From contig SCPD01000020.1 of the NCBI GenBank assembly GCA_005502925.1, forward strand, positions 52,472 to 116,471: DNA of 64,000 nt, read 5' to 3'. The notes beneath the pieces are model-generated. The model was not told where the DNA came from. It ran no database searches and saw only the letters and a program-made list of their open reading frames with translations. Of this stretch, positions 8,623-16,822 are shown in pieces. Made by a program: the position numbers and the translations under genes. Numbering within the stretch: position 1 is the stretch's first letter; every line of letters begins with the position of its first letter. Origin of the DNA: Rhizobiales bacterium Y(2018) (GTDB lineage: Bacteria > Pseudomonadota > Alphaproteobacteria > Rhizobiales > Aestuariivirgaceae).

Positions 8623-10215
8623 ATGACACGCAGGATAGTGCCGGACAGCCACGCCCTCACGCCTTCGATTTCCCGCCGTCGCCTGCTGCAAGGTGCAGCC
8701 GCGCTCGGCATGGCCGCAGCTCTTCCTGGCTTGAGCGGCCAGAGCCGCGCCGCCGAACCCAAGCGCGGCGGGCACCTCGTGGCCGGTATCGCCGGCGGCT
8801 CGACGACCGACACGCTCGACCCCGAGACCTTCAACGACACTTACATGGTGGTCGTCGGCTCATCGACGCGCGACAATCTCACCGAGATCGCCGCCGATGG
8901 TTCGTTGCGCGCGGCGCTCGCCGAAAGTTGGGAGCCCTCGAAGGACGCCAGGACCTGGACATTCCGCCTGCGCAAAGGCGTCGAGTTCAGCCATGGCAAA
9001 TCGCTGGACAGCCAGGACGTCATCGATTCGATCAATTCGCATCGCCGTCCGGACTCGAAGTCCGGCGTGAAGGGCAACCTCACCGACATCGAAACGATCA
9101 CCGCCGACGGCAAGGACGTCGTCGTCGTCAAGCTTGCCAGCGGCAATGCCGATTTCCCATATCTCATGACGGATTTCCATCTCAACATCCTGCCGTCGAA
9201 GGACGGCAAGCCGGATTGGGCCGCGAAGGCCGGCACCGGCGCCTATGTGCTCGAGGAGTTCAATCCTGGTGTGCGCAGCCGGCTCAAGCTCAACCCCAAT
9301 CGCTGGGACCAGGCGAGCGGCTTCCTCGAATCGGCCGAGCTCCTGCATGTCAACGATGTCGCGGCGCGCCAGGCGGGACTGATCAGCGGCGAATTGCAGG
9401 TGGTGAACCGGATCGACCTGAAGACGGCCGGCCGGCTCAAGTCGAACAGTGCGGTCCGCATTCTCGATGTGCCGAGCCTGGCGCACCACACCATCCCGAT
9501 GATGGTCGACCAGTCGCCGTTCGATAACAAGGACGTGCGGCTGGCGCTCAAATATGCCATCGACCGTGAGGAATATGTCGCCAAGATCCTCATGGGCTTC
9601 GGCCGCATCGGCAATGACCAGCCGATCGGGCCGGGTTCGACCTATCGCTTCCATGCCGATGACGTGCCGCAGCATGCCTATGACCCCGACAAGGCGATGT
9701 TCCATCTCAAGAAGGCCGGTATGGGCAGCCTGAAGGTCGATCTCCACACGTCGGATGGTGCTTTCACCGGCGCCGTCGATGCGGCCATCCTGTTTCAGGA
9801 ATCCGCCCGCAAGGCGGGGATCGAAATCAATGTCGTGCGCGAGGCGAATGACGGTTATTTCTCGGACATCTGGCCGAAGACTTCGTTCCGTTATGCCTGG
9901 TGGTCGCAGCGCGCGACCGAGGATCAGATGCTGTCGGTAAATTATGCGGCGGATGCGCCGTGGAACGACACCCATTGGAAGAACGAGCGCTTCGAGAAGC
10001 TTCTGCATGAAGCGCGCTCGGAGCTCGATGACGAAAAGCGGGCCGAGATGTATCGCGAGATGCAGATCATCGTCAGCGACGATGCCGGGACGATCATTCC
10101 CGCTTTCATCAACAATGTTCATGGTGTCGCCGCCGCGGTCGCCACCGGTGACCAGATCAGCTCGAGCTGGGAGCTGGATGGCGGTCATTTCGTCAAGCGC
10201 TGGTGGCTGGCCTGA
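8623..10215 (+). CDS. ABC transporter substrate-binding protein, family 5
   Basis: A 530-residue periplasmic binding protein of the dipeptide/oligopeptide/nickel type. The leader SISRRRLLQGAAALGMAAA has a double arginine and a hydrophobic run, suggesting Tat export; cleavage probably follows QSRAA. The mature start AEPKRGGHLVAGIAGG and later elements such as TWTFRLRKGVEFSHG and DNKDVRLALKYAIDREE are family signatures. The ATG at 8623 is preceded by GGAGG about eight bases upstream; a longer in-frame reading exists but overlaps the sulfurtransferase. No cognate permease or ATPase gene follows, so the protein must use a transporter encoded elsewhere. It resembles the partial gene at 1-207. Confidence 0.9.
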   Translation: MTRRIVPDSHALTPSISRRRLLQGAAALGMAAALPGLSGQSRAAEPKRGGHLVAGIAGGSTTDTLDPETFNDTYMVVVGSSTRDNLTEIAADGSLRAALAESWEPSKDARTWTFRLRKGVEFSHGKSLDSQDVIDSINSHRRPDSKSGVKGNLTDIETITADGKDVVVVKLASGNADFPYLMTDFHLNILPSKDGKPDWAAKAGTGAYVLEEFNPGVRSRLKLNPNRWDQASGFLESAELLHVNDVAARQAGLISGELQVVNRIDLKTAGRLKSNSAVRILDVPSLAHHTIPMMVDQSPFDNKDVRLALKYAIDREEYVAKILMGFGRIGNDQPIGPGSTYRFHADDVPQHAYDPDKAMFHLKKAGMGSLKVDLHTSDGAFTGAVDAAILFQESARKAGIEINVVREANDGYFSDIWPKTSFRYAWWSQRATEDQMLSVNYAADAPWNDTHWKNERFEKLLHEARSELDDEKRAEMYREMQIIVSDDAGTIIPAFINNVHGVAAAVATGDQISSSWELDGGHFVKRWWLA

Positions 10216-10353
10216 TCGGGGAGGCCGGTCATGCCGCTACTGCCGGACACGGATGGCGACGCGCAGTTGCAGTTCCTGAAGCTGGCCTGGCAAGGCGTGC
10301 GCCGGCGTCTCTGTGGCGCGCATATCGTAATCGCACAGACAAGGAGTGAGGAC

Positions 10354-10545
10354 ATGCCTACGATCCACGTTGAAATGCTTGCCGGACGCTCGAATGACCA
10401 GAAGCGGGCGCTGGTGAAGGGGCTGACGGAGTGCTTCACCTCGCATTGCGGTGGCACGCCTGCTTCAGTCCAGGTCGTGATCTCCGAATTCGGCAAGGAT
10501 CAATGGGCGGTTGGCGGCGAGCTGATCAGTGATAGAAAGACCTGA
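10354..10545 (+). CDS. 4-oxalocrotonate tautomerase family protein
   Basis: A 63-residue tautomerase-superfamily protein. After removal of Met the catalytic N-terminal proline would be exposed (MPTIHVEMLAGRSNDQKR), and the usual segments ALVKGLTECF and VQVVISEF follow. Family members act as small homo-oligomers that interconvert enol and keto forms of dicarboxylates or similar compounds. AAGGAG lies about nine bases upstream of this ATG. An upstream in-frame ATG at 10231 would place Pro1 internally and destroy the active site, so it was rejected. The 138 bases between the binding-protein stop and this gene show no recognisable feature. Confidence 0.85.
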   Translation: MPTIHVEMLAGRSNDQKRALVKGLTECFTSHCGGTPASVQVVISEFGKDQWAVGGELISDRKT

Positions 10546-10565
10546 CCAAAAAGGGGGCTGTCCGT

Positions 10566-11141
10566 TTGCGTATCCTGCTCGTCCTTAGTCATCCTCGGCA
10601 AGATTCGCTGACGCATGCCGTCGCCGACGCCTTTTGCACCAGCGCCCGCGCGCAGGGGCATGAGGTCGAATGGGCGGATCTCTATCGCGAAGGTTTCGAT
10701 CCGCTGCTGCATGAGCCGGATGAGCCTGACCGTTCCGTCATCGGCAAGCGGTATTCGGATGCCGTGCAGGCCGAAATGGCGCGTGTCGATCGCAATGAAG
10801 CAATCGTCATGGTGTTTCCGGTGTGGTGGTGGTCGGTGCCGGCTATGCTCAAGGGCTGGATCGATCGCGTCTGGAATCGCGACTGGGCTTATGGGGCGAG
10901 GACATTGCCGCATCGGCACGGCCTGATGATCGGCGTGGCCTCATCGACCGAGGCGAGTTTTGCCAAGCGGCGTTATATCGACGCCATGCGTATTCAGCTC
11001 GAAACCGGGACGATGGCCTATTGCGGCATCGCGAACTCCCGGCTGGAGCTTCTTTATGAATCTACACGAAATCCGGCGGCATCAGCCGACCTGGTGCATC
11101 GGGCGCACGAGCTGGGGAAATTCTTTCCCTCCGACAAATAG
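10566..11141 (+). CDS. NAD(P)H oxidoreductase, flavodoxin-like quinone reductase family
   Basis: A 191-residue flavoprotein of the NQO1/KefF/MdaB group. It starts MRILLVLSHPRQDSLTHAVA, the FMN/FAD phosphate-binding loop of this fold, and contains MVFPVWWWSVPAMLKGWIDRV, reported here in part, which is the hallmark FPxWWxxxPAxLKGWxDRV. It would reduce quinones or similar electrophiles with NAD(P)H. The start is TTG at 10566, 20 bases after the tautomerase stop, so it is the last gene of the operon. It ends a few bases before the convergent GntR gene at 11148. Confidence 0.85.
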   Translation: MRILLVLSHPRQDSLTHAVADAFCTSARAQGHEVEWADLYREGFDPLLHEPDEPDRSVIGKRYSDAVQAEMARVDRNEAIVMVFPVWWWSVPAMLKGWIDRVWNRDWAYGARTLPHRHGLMIGVASSTEASFAKRRYIDAMRIQLETGTMAYCGIANSRLELLYESTRNPAASADLVHRAHELGKFFPSDK

Positions 11142-11147
11142 TGCTCT

Positions 11148-11789
11148 TCACACGTTAAGACGATGCTCGAAATAGGCCTGATGCTCACGCGACAGGCGAC
11201 AGGCGAGCTCGACATCCTTCACTCTGATCGCATCGACGATCGGCTGATGGCTCAAGGCAGCCGCCATGAAGTCGATGCCGGGCTCCGACAGCGTGACGCG
11301 CGTGTGGATCTCGAGATGCAGCGAATCCCATAATTTCAGCAAGAGCTCATTGCCGGCCGCCGCCACGATCATGCGATGGAAGGCGACGCTGTGGCGGATC
11401 ATCTTCTCGATGTCCCGGGTAGCGGCGGCCTCGCGCATGAGGTCGACCTCACTTTGCAAGGCCGCGATATCGAGCAACGGATTCACTGTGGCGAGCCGGG
11501 CCGCCGCTTCCTCGATGGCGCCGCGCACCAGATAGATCTCGCGCTGCGCGCTGGTGGCGAAAGGCTTCACGAAGGAGCCGCGCCTGGGTTTGGCCGTCAC
11601 CAGCCCGGCCATTTCGAGATCACGCAACGCTTCGCGGATCGGCATCTGGCTGGTGCCGAATTCCTCGGCGAGCCGCATTTCGATGAGTCTTTCACCGCTT
11701 TTGTAATGGCCGGTGGCGATGCGCTCGATGAGCGTTTTGCGGATGCGGTCGGCGAGGGATGGGGCGCTGTTCTGGGAGGTGTCGTTCAT
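11148..11789 (-). CDS. GntR-family regulator (FadR/FCD subfamily)
   Basis: A 213-residue regulator. Residues 14-75 form the GntR winged helix (DRIRKTLIERIATGHYKSGE, then FGTSQMPIREALRDLEMAG). The rest is the all-helical FCD effector domain with candidate metal-binding histidines at HSVAFHRM and LSHQPIVDAI. It is divergent from the molybdenum hydroxylase operon beginning at 11950. A perfect 14-bp palindrome (11799-11812) sits ten bases upstream of its own start, suggesting autoregulation and control of that operon. Confidence 0.9.
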   Translation of the reverse strand: MNDTSQNSAPSLADRIRKTLIERIATGHYKSGERLIEMRLAEEFGTSQMPIREALRDLEMAGLVTAKPRRGSFVKPFATSAQREIYLVRGAIEEAAARLATVNPLLDIAALQSEVDLMREAAATRDIEKMIRHSVAFHRMIVAAAGNELLLKLWDSLHLEIHTRVTLSEPGIDFMAAALSHQPIVDAIRVKDVELACRLSREHQAYFEHRLNV

Positions 11790-11798
11790 TTGGGGATT

Positions 11799-11812
11799 GA
11801 TTATCGATAATC
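11799..11812. promoter_or_regulatory. Perfect 14-bp palindrome, candidate GntR operator
   Basis: GATTATCGATAATC is its own reverse complement. It lies between the divergent GntR gene and the molybdenum hydroxylase operon, immediately upstream of the GntR start. Placement and symmetry suit an operator for a dimeric repressor; the binding protein is inferred. Confidence 0.55.
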
Positions 11813-11837
11813 GTTAAGTTAGCCTTGACGGAGAATA

Positions 11838-11886
11838 GCGCATGATCCGGAAAAGTGGAATCCGGTTTTCCGCAAAGATCATGCGC
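11838..11886. repeat. Palindromic intergenic element with GCGCATGATC arms
   Basis: Arms GCGCATGATC and GATCATGCGC (11838-11847 and 11877-11886) are exact reverse complements. Between them are CGGAAAAGTGG and CCGGTTTTCCG, themselves nearly complementary, so the whole unit folds into one long hairpin. I recall very similar elements scattered in many Hyphomicrobiales genomes; this is the only copy I saw in the window. Confidence 0.7.
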
Positions 11887-11949
11887 AACCGAAAAAAGCT
11901 GGACGCGTGATGAAAAGCGCCAACCGGCTCGAAAAATGGGAGGTTTTGA

Positions 11950-12750
11950 ATGTCCGTCACGCTTTCGGCGGCCAAGCAGGCACGCCTCGTTCCAGCAGTA
12001 CAGGCCAAGGGTGGCCGCATCATCGCCGGCGGCACACTGATCGTCGCCGATCTGAATTACGGGGCGGATTCGGTTGCCCTCATCACCCTCGACAGGCTGG
12101 GCTTCGATAAGATCGCCGTGAAAGGCGGCAAGGTGACCCTCGGCGCCATGGTCACCATGGCGGCGGTGGCCCGCGACCGGCGGCTCAAATTCCTGCATCC
12201 CGTCGCCAATTCAATTGGCGGCCCTGCCGTGCGGGCGATGGCGACGATCGGCGGCAATCTCTTCGCCCCGGCGCCTTATGGCGACATGACTGCTGCCTTG
12301 CTGACGCTCGATGCAGAGATCACGCTTCATGACGGCAAGGCGACGCGCAAACTGCCGATCGAAACCTTTCTCGCGCAGCGCCGCAAGCTCCAGAAGCACT
12401 GCGTCGTCTCGATTTCCTTCGCTGCTCCGAGCGCAGGCACATTTCACTATGTGAAGGTAGTGCGCCGCAAGCCGGTGAGTGCGTCGGTCGTCACTATCGC
12501 GGCGGTCATTCCTCAGAAAGCGGGAAAGATAAAAGACGCCCGTATCGCGCTCGGCGCCATGGCGGCGAACGCCATCCGCGCGCGCAAGGCTGAAGCCGCC
12601 CTCGAAGGCCGCAAGCTCGGTAATGACATCATCGCCACCGCGGCGAAGCTCATCGCCGCGGAAGCGTCGCCCGCCGACGACGCCTATGCCACGGCCTGGT
12701 ATCGCCGTGAGATCGCACCTGTGCATTTTGTCCGTCTCCTTGCCGCATAA
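11950..12750 (+). CDS. Molybdenum hydroxylase FAD-binding subunit
   Basis: A 266-residue medium subunit of the xanthine dehydrogenase/CO dehydrogenase family. It carries the FAD pyrophosphate-binding segments RIIAGGTLIVADLN (about residues 23-36) and MATIGGNLFAPAPYGDM, followed by the CODH-type C-terminal domain. It would accept electrons from the [2Fe-2S] subunit encoded next and pass them to NAD or a quinone. GGGAGG precedes the ATG. It is the first gene of an operon that continues through the FeS subunit, the two molybdopterin subunits and maturation factors. Confidence 0.9.
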   Translation: MSVTLSAAKQARLVPAVQAKGGRIIAGGTLIVADLNYGADSVALITLDRLGFDKIAVKGGKVTLGAMVTMAAVARDRRLKFLHPVANSIGGPAVRAMATIGGNLFAPAPYGDMTAALLTLDAEITLHDGKATRKLPIETFLAQRRKLQKHCVVSISFAAPSAGTFHYVKVVRRKPVSASVVTIAAVIPQKAGKIKDARIALGAMAANAIRARKAEAALEGRKLGNDIIATAAKLIAAEASPADDAYATAWYRREIAPVHFVRLLAA

Positions 12751-12762
12751 GGGAAGAGAAGC

Positions 12763-13254
12763 ATGACCAAGGTCCCCGTGGAATTCACGCTCAACACGCG
12801 GGAGCAGAATGAATTCGTCGAAACCGGCTCAACGCTCCTGTCGGCCTTGCGCGACAGGCTCGGCCTCTACGGCACCAAGGCCGGCTGTCATCAGGGCACC
12901 TGCGGCGCCTGTACCGTCATCATCGATGGCGAGCCGCATCTGTCCTGTCTCACGCTCGCCGAGCGCTGCCAGGGAAAAGATGTCACCACGCTCGAAGGCC
13001 TGGCGCCGGCCGGCGCGCTGCACCCTCTGCAGCAGGCTTTCATGGACGGTTTCGCCGCCCAATGCGGCTTCTGCACGCCGGGCATGATCCTCGCCGCCAA
13101 ATGCCTGCTCGACCGCAATCCCGACCCGACGCGCGACGAGGTCGTCGATGCGATCTCCGGCAATATCTGCCGCTGTACCGGTTATGAGCCGATCATCGCC
13201 GCCATCCTGACGGCCGCCCAAGGCATGCGTAAGCCAGCTAGAAAGCGCGCGTGA
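12763..13254 (+). CDS. Molybdenum hydroxylase [2Fe-2S] subunit
   Basis: A 163-residue small subunit with two iron-sulfur domains. The N-terminal plant-ferredoxin cluster uses GTKAGCHQGTCGACTVIIDG and a later Cys in PHLSCL. The C-terminal helical cluster uses CGFCTPGMILAAKCLL and ISGNICRCTGYEPI. Length and motif order are standard for this family. It lies 12 bases after the FAD subunit gene, and the next start at 13266 follows its stop by 11 bases. Confidence 0.95.
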   Translation: MTKVPVEFTLNTREQNEFVETGSTLLSALRDRLGLYGTKAGCHQGTCGACTVIIDGEPHLSCLTLAERCQGKDVTTLEGLAPAGALHPLQQAFMDGFAAQCGFCTPGMILAAKCLLDRNPDPTRDEVVDAISGNICRCTGYEPIIAAILTAAQGMRKPARKRA

Positions 13255-13265
13255 GGGAGGCGGCC

Positions 13266-14633
13266 ATGGAGTATCGCAAGGACTACTTTACCGGCACGCA
13301 GACCCAGGACCTCACCGAGGTCGGCGTCACGCGCCAGCGCTCCGACGTGCTGGGCCATGTCACCGGCAAGACGCAATATTACGCTGACCGCCAGTTCGCC
13401 GGCCTGCTTCATCTCAAGATGGTGCGCAGTCCCCATCATCACGCCCGCATCAAATCGATCGATGTGGCGAAGGCGCTGAAAGTGCCGGGCGTCGTGCGCA
13501 TCCTTACCGCCAAGGACGTACCGCAGAATATTTACACCATTCTCTGCCTCATCCAGGTCGAGCCCAATGACGAGCCGGTGCTCGCCTTCGACAAGGTGCG
13601 CTTCAAGGGTGAGCAGATCGTCGCCGTGCTCGCCGAAAGCGAAGCCGCGGCGCGCGATGCCGCCGCCAAGGTGAAGATCGTCTATGAGGTGTTGCCGGCC
13701 GTCTTCGATGTCGAGGAGGCGCTGAAGCCGGGTGCGCCGCTCGTCAATGAATATCACGGCCGCAACTACTTCACCTATGAAGGCCATCATTGCCGCCGGG
13801 TGCGATATGGCGATGTCGAGCGCGCCTTCGCGAAAGCCGATCATGTCGTCGAGGAGATGTATCAGTCATCCCCCATCGAGCATGCGCCGACCGAGACCAC
13901 AGGCTGCATCGTGGTGCCCGACCAGAATGACCGCTACACCTGCTATTCCAACACCCAGGCGCTTTATTTCACCCTCGACAATACGGCACTGATCCTCAAT
14001 TCGCCCTTCCAGAAATTGCGGCTCGTCGGCGGCACGGTCGGCGGCGGTTTCGGCGGCAAGGTCGATGTCATCACCGAGCCGATTGCTTTCCTCGCCGCGA
14101 TGCTGACCAAGCGGCCGGTCAAATATGAATATAGCCGCGAAGAGGAGATGCAGGTCTCCTCGCCCCGCGCCGCCGAGCGCATCTATATCAAGGACGGCCT
14201 GATGAAGGACGGTCGCATCACCGCCCGCAAGGTCACGCTTTATGTCGATGCCGGCGCTTATTCGCGCCATTCGCCCTATGGCACCACCAAGGCGGCCGCC
14301 CATATGCCGGGGCCCTATACGATCCCCAATGTCTGGGTCGACTGCCATTGCGTCTACACCAACCGCACGCCGTCGAGCGCCATGCGCGGCTTCGGTGTGA
14401 CCATCGGCGACTTCGCCCTCGAAGTGCAGATGGACAAGCTCGCGCGTCTGATCGGCATGGACCCGATGGAGTTCCGCATCCTCAATGCCTATCGCGACGG
14501 CGACATGAAAGCGCATCAGAAGCAGGTGGAAGGCGCGGCCCTCGTCGAATGCGTCCAGGCGGCGGCCGATCTCGCCCGATGGCCGCTCTGCGACCGCTCC
14601 AAAACGGCATCATCCCTGAAGCGGGAGGTATGA
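13266..14633 (+). CDS. Molybdenum hydroxylase molybdopterin subunit, N-terminal part (separate gene)
   Basis: A 455-residue protein equal to the first 60 percent of a normal, about 770-residue molybdopterin subunit. It includes the first molybdopterin-binding regions with LVGGTVGGGFGGKVD and SSAMRGFGVTIGDFALE. It stops after LKREV, just where intact homologues continue into GRGRG-AA. The following gene supplies exactly the missing part. GGGAGG lies before the ATG at 13266; a GTG at 13251 is in frame but overlaps the FeS gene. Known split cases exist (nicotinate dehydrogenase NdhL/NdhM of Eubacterium barkeri), so this may be functional rather than broken. Confidence 0.85.
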   Translation: MEYRKDYFTGTQTQDLTEVGVTRQRSDVLGHVTGKTQYYADRQFAGLLHLKMVRSPHHHARIKSIDVAKALKVPGVVRILTAKDVPQNIYTILCLIQVEPNDEPVLAFDKVRFKGEQIVAVLAESEAAARDAAAKVKIVYEVLPAVFDVEEALKPGAPLVNEYHGRNYFTYEGHHCRRVRYGDVERAFAKADHVVEEMYQSSPIEHAPTETTGCIVVPDQNDRYTCYSNTQALYFTLDNTALILNSPFQKLRLVGGTVGGGFGGKVDVITEPIAFLAAMLTKRPVKYEYSREEEMQVSSPRAAERIYIKDGLMKDGRITARKVTLYVDAGAYSRHSPYGTTKAAAHMPGPYTIPNVWVDCHCVYTNRTPSSAMRGFGVTIGDFALEVQMDKLARLIGMDPMEFRILNAYRDGDMKAHQKQVEGAALVECVQAAADLARWPLCDRSKTASSLKREV

Positions 14634-14634
14634 C

Positions 14635-15636
14635 ATGACCAGGAAACGCGGCCGCGGCATGGCGGCGGTCAATTACCCGACCGGCATGAATCTGGGCGGC
14701 GATCCCTCCCAGGCGCTCATCCACGCGACGACGACGGGCAGCTTCGTCGTCACCTTGTCCAGTGTCGATCTGGGGCAGGGCCTCAAGACGGTCATGGCGC
14801 AGATCTGTGCCGAAACATTGGGCGTCCCGACCGACAATGTCATCATCGACACCGCCGACACCGATACCGGTCCCCATTGCATGGGCACTTTCGCCTCGCG
14901 CGGCACCCATCGCATCGGCAATGCCATCATCATGGCCGCCAAGGAGGCGCGCGCCGTCATGCTCGAAGTGGCGGCCGAGGAGCTCGAGGTCGATGCTGGC
15001 GACCTAGTCACCGACGGCGCCGGCGCCATTCATGTGAAAGGCAGTCCGCAAAAGTCGATATCCATATTCAACGTGGCGCTCGCCGCGCATTTCAAGCACG
15101 GCAAATCCATTTCCGGCCGTGGCATCTTCCTGCAACCGCGTTCTTACCCCGAGCCCGAGACCGGCAAGATGACGCCCGCCACGTGTTACGCCCATGCCTG
15201 CACCGTGGCGGAGGTCGAGGTCGACACCGAAACCGGCGAGGTCGCCGTCCTGTCGCTCAAAAGTGCCTATGAAGTCGGCCGCGCCCTCAATCCGCGCATG
15301 GTCGAGCAGCAGATCATCGGCGGCGCCTGGATGGGCATCTCGCATGCGCTTTATGAAACGACCGAGCCCTATTATCCCGATCGCGCGCATGGGCCTGTCG
15401 ATTTCAACCAATATCTGATGCCGGGTCCGGGTGATCTGCCGGAATTCGCCAATGTCGTCATCGAGCGCCCGGCGGCGGACGGTCCCTTCGGCGCCAAGGG
15501 TGTCGGCGAGATGACCGCCAATTCGCCCATCCCGGCGATCGCCAATGCGATCTTCGATGCGGTCGGCGTGCGGGTCGATTCGCTCCCCATCACACCTGAG
15601 AAAGTCCTGCGCGGTATCCGCGCCTTGAACGCTTGA
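14635..15636 (+). CDS. Molybdenum hydroxylase molybdopterin subunit, C-terminal part (separate gene)
   Basis: A 333-residue protein corresponding to the C-terminal portion of the large subunit. It contains SSVDLGQGLKTVMAQICAE, the second molybdopterin segments, and GAKGVGEMTANSPIPAIANA, whose GVGE glutamate corresponds to the catalytic base of the family. It is in a different frame from the N-terminal gene; its ATG begins one base after the upstream TGA, and GGGAGG is correctly placed upstream inside the end of that gene. The two products together (455 + 333) equal a normal large subunit. This looks like a working two-polypeptide version, though an old frameshift cannot be excluded. Confidence 0.85.
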   Translation: MTRKRGRGMAAVNYPTGMNLGGDPSQALIHATTTGSFVVTLSSVDLGQGLKTVMAQICAETLGVPTDNVIIDTADTDTGPHCMGTFASRGTHRIGNAIIMAAKEARAVMLEVAAEELEVDAGDLVTDGAGAIHVKGSPQKSISIFNVALAAHFKHGKSISGRGIFLQPRSYPEPETGKMTPATCYAHACTVAEVEVDTETGEVAVLSLKSAYEVGRALNPRMVEQQIIGGAWMGISHALYETTEPYYPDRAHGPVDFNQYLMPGPGDLPEFANVVIERPAADGPFGAKGVGEMTANSPIPAIANAIFDAVGVRVDSLPITPEKVLRGIRALNA

Positions 15637-15654
15637 AGCCAGAGAGGAAGTCCC

Positions 15655-15963
15655 ATGCTGAAAGTCATGTCCCTGATGAAGCGCCGCGCCGATATGAGCT
15701 TCGCCGATTTCCGCCGCTGGGCGCAGGCGGATCATCCGATCCTTGCCCAGAAGCTCCCGGGCCTGCGCGGCTACCGCATGAATGTTCCCAAAGAGGAGAA
15801 CCCTGACAATCCCTATGATGCGGTGAGCGAAATGTGGTTCGACAATGCCGAGGCGCGCCTCGCTGCCATGGCGACCGATGCCGGCAAGGCGGCCGGCGGC
15901 GATGCGGCATCGCATTGCGCCAGCCGCTTCCATCTGCTCGTCGACGAGAAAGTCTTTGTCTGA
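15655..15963 (+). CDS. EthD-like small protein
   Basis: A 102-residue protein resembling the EthD family of dimeric alpha/beta barrel proteins. It starts MLKVMSLMKRRADMSFADFR, then HPILAQKLPGLRGYRMN, which follow the EthD layout (MKRKPGxSxxEFxxxW, H...PGLxxY). Function is uncertain; EthD members are accessory to some degradative oxygenases. It lies 18 bases after the molybdopterin C-terminal gene and overlaps the ATPase gene by eight bases, so it belongs to the operon. Confidence 0.75.
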   Translation: MLKVMSLMKRRADMSFADFRRWAQADHPILAQKLPGLRGYRMNVPKEENPDNPYDAVSEMWFDNAEARLAAMATDAGKAAGGDAASHCASRFHLLVDEKVFV

Positions 15964-16822
15964 GCCGGGCATCGCATCGCCTGACGATCTCGCGGCGCGC
16001 CTCGCGCGCGAGCTCTATCTCGCCGGCGAGGAGCTGGCGACCGCATCCTTCCTGGCGCTCAAGCTCGGCAAGCCTTTGCTGCTCGAAGGCCTGCCGGGCG
16101 TCGGCAAGACCGAGGCCGCCAAAGCCCTGGCCTCCGCTCTCGGCGTCGAGCTGATCCGCTTGCAATGCTACGAGGGCATCGATGCCGGCCACGCGCTTTA
16201 TGAATGGAATTACGCGCGCCAGCTCCTGGCGTTGCGCCGTGATGCCGCCGCCGATCTCTATTCGGATGAATTCCTGATCGAGCGGCCTTTGCTGCGCGCC
16301 CTCAAGGCGCCGGAGCGGACATTGCTGCTGATTGACGAGATCGATCGGGCCGATCATGAATTCGAAGCCTTCCTGCTCGAATTCCTGTCCGATTTCCAGA
16401 TTTCCATTCCCGAACGCGGCACCTTGAAGGCGGCCTCGCCGCCGGTGGTGATCCTCACTTCCAACCGCACCCGCGAATTGCATGAGGCCTTGCGGCGGCG
16501 CTGTGTCTATAGCTGGATTGCCCATCCTGAGCCCGAGCGCGAGGCGCGCATCATCATGTTGCGCACGCCGGAGCTTGCCGAGGCGACCGCGCGCGCCGTT
16601 GTCAGCGCGGTAAACGATCTGCGCCGGCTGCCGCTCGCCAAGGCGCCCGGCATTTCCGAGGCCGTCGACTGGGCGAAAGCCGCGCAGATGCTCGAAGCCG
16701 GCACTGGCCGCTGGCCGGAAGCCTTCCGCCGCGCCATCGGCGTCGCACTGAAAGACGAAGAGGATCTGGCCCTGGCGCGCGACGGGCTGGATGAGCTTCT
16801 CACCAAGGCCTGCGCCTCATGA
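15956..16822 (+). CDS. MoxR-family AAA ATPase, CoxD-like
   Basis: A 288-residue AAA+ ATPase. Walker A is LLEGLPGVGKTEAAKAL (about residues 42-58), Walker B is TLLLIDEIDRAD (about 122-133), and the sensor region reads VVILTSNRTRELHEALRRR. With the adjacent von Willebrand factor A gene it forms the MoxR-CoxE pair. In CO dehydrogenase (cox) clusters, CoxD is required for assembly of the [CuSMoO2] centre, and similar pairs accompany other molybdenum hydroxylases. The start is a TTG at 15956 overlapping the EthD stop; an upstream reading begins inside that gene and is unlikely. The precise start is uncertain. Confidence 0.8.
   Translation: MSEPGIASPDDLAARLARELYLAGEELATASFLALKLGKPLLLEGLPGVGKTEAAKALASALGVELIRLQCYEGIDAGHALYEWNYARQLLALRRDAAADLYSDEFLIERPLLRALKAPERTLLLIDEIDRADHEFEAFLLEFLSDFQISIPERGTLKAASPPVVILTSNRTRELHEALRRRCVYSWIAHPEPEREARIIMLRTPELAEATARAVVSAVNDLRRLPLAKAPGISEAVDWAKAAQMLEAGTGRWPEAFRRAIGVALKDEEDLALARDGLDELLTKACAS

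Noticed and set aside
10231..10353. An N-terminal extension of the tautomerase
   Set aside because: It would bury the catalytic N-terminal proline, and a good ribosome-binding site precedes the ATG at 10354.
14620..14640. Sequencing error joining the two molybdopterin genes
   Set aside because: Not excluded, but the second gene has its own ATG and ribosome-binding site and a similar natural split is known, so it is kept as two genes.
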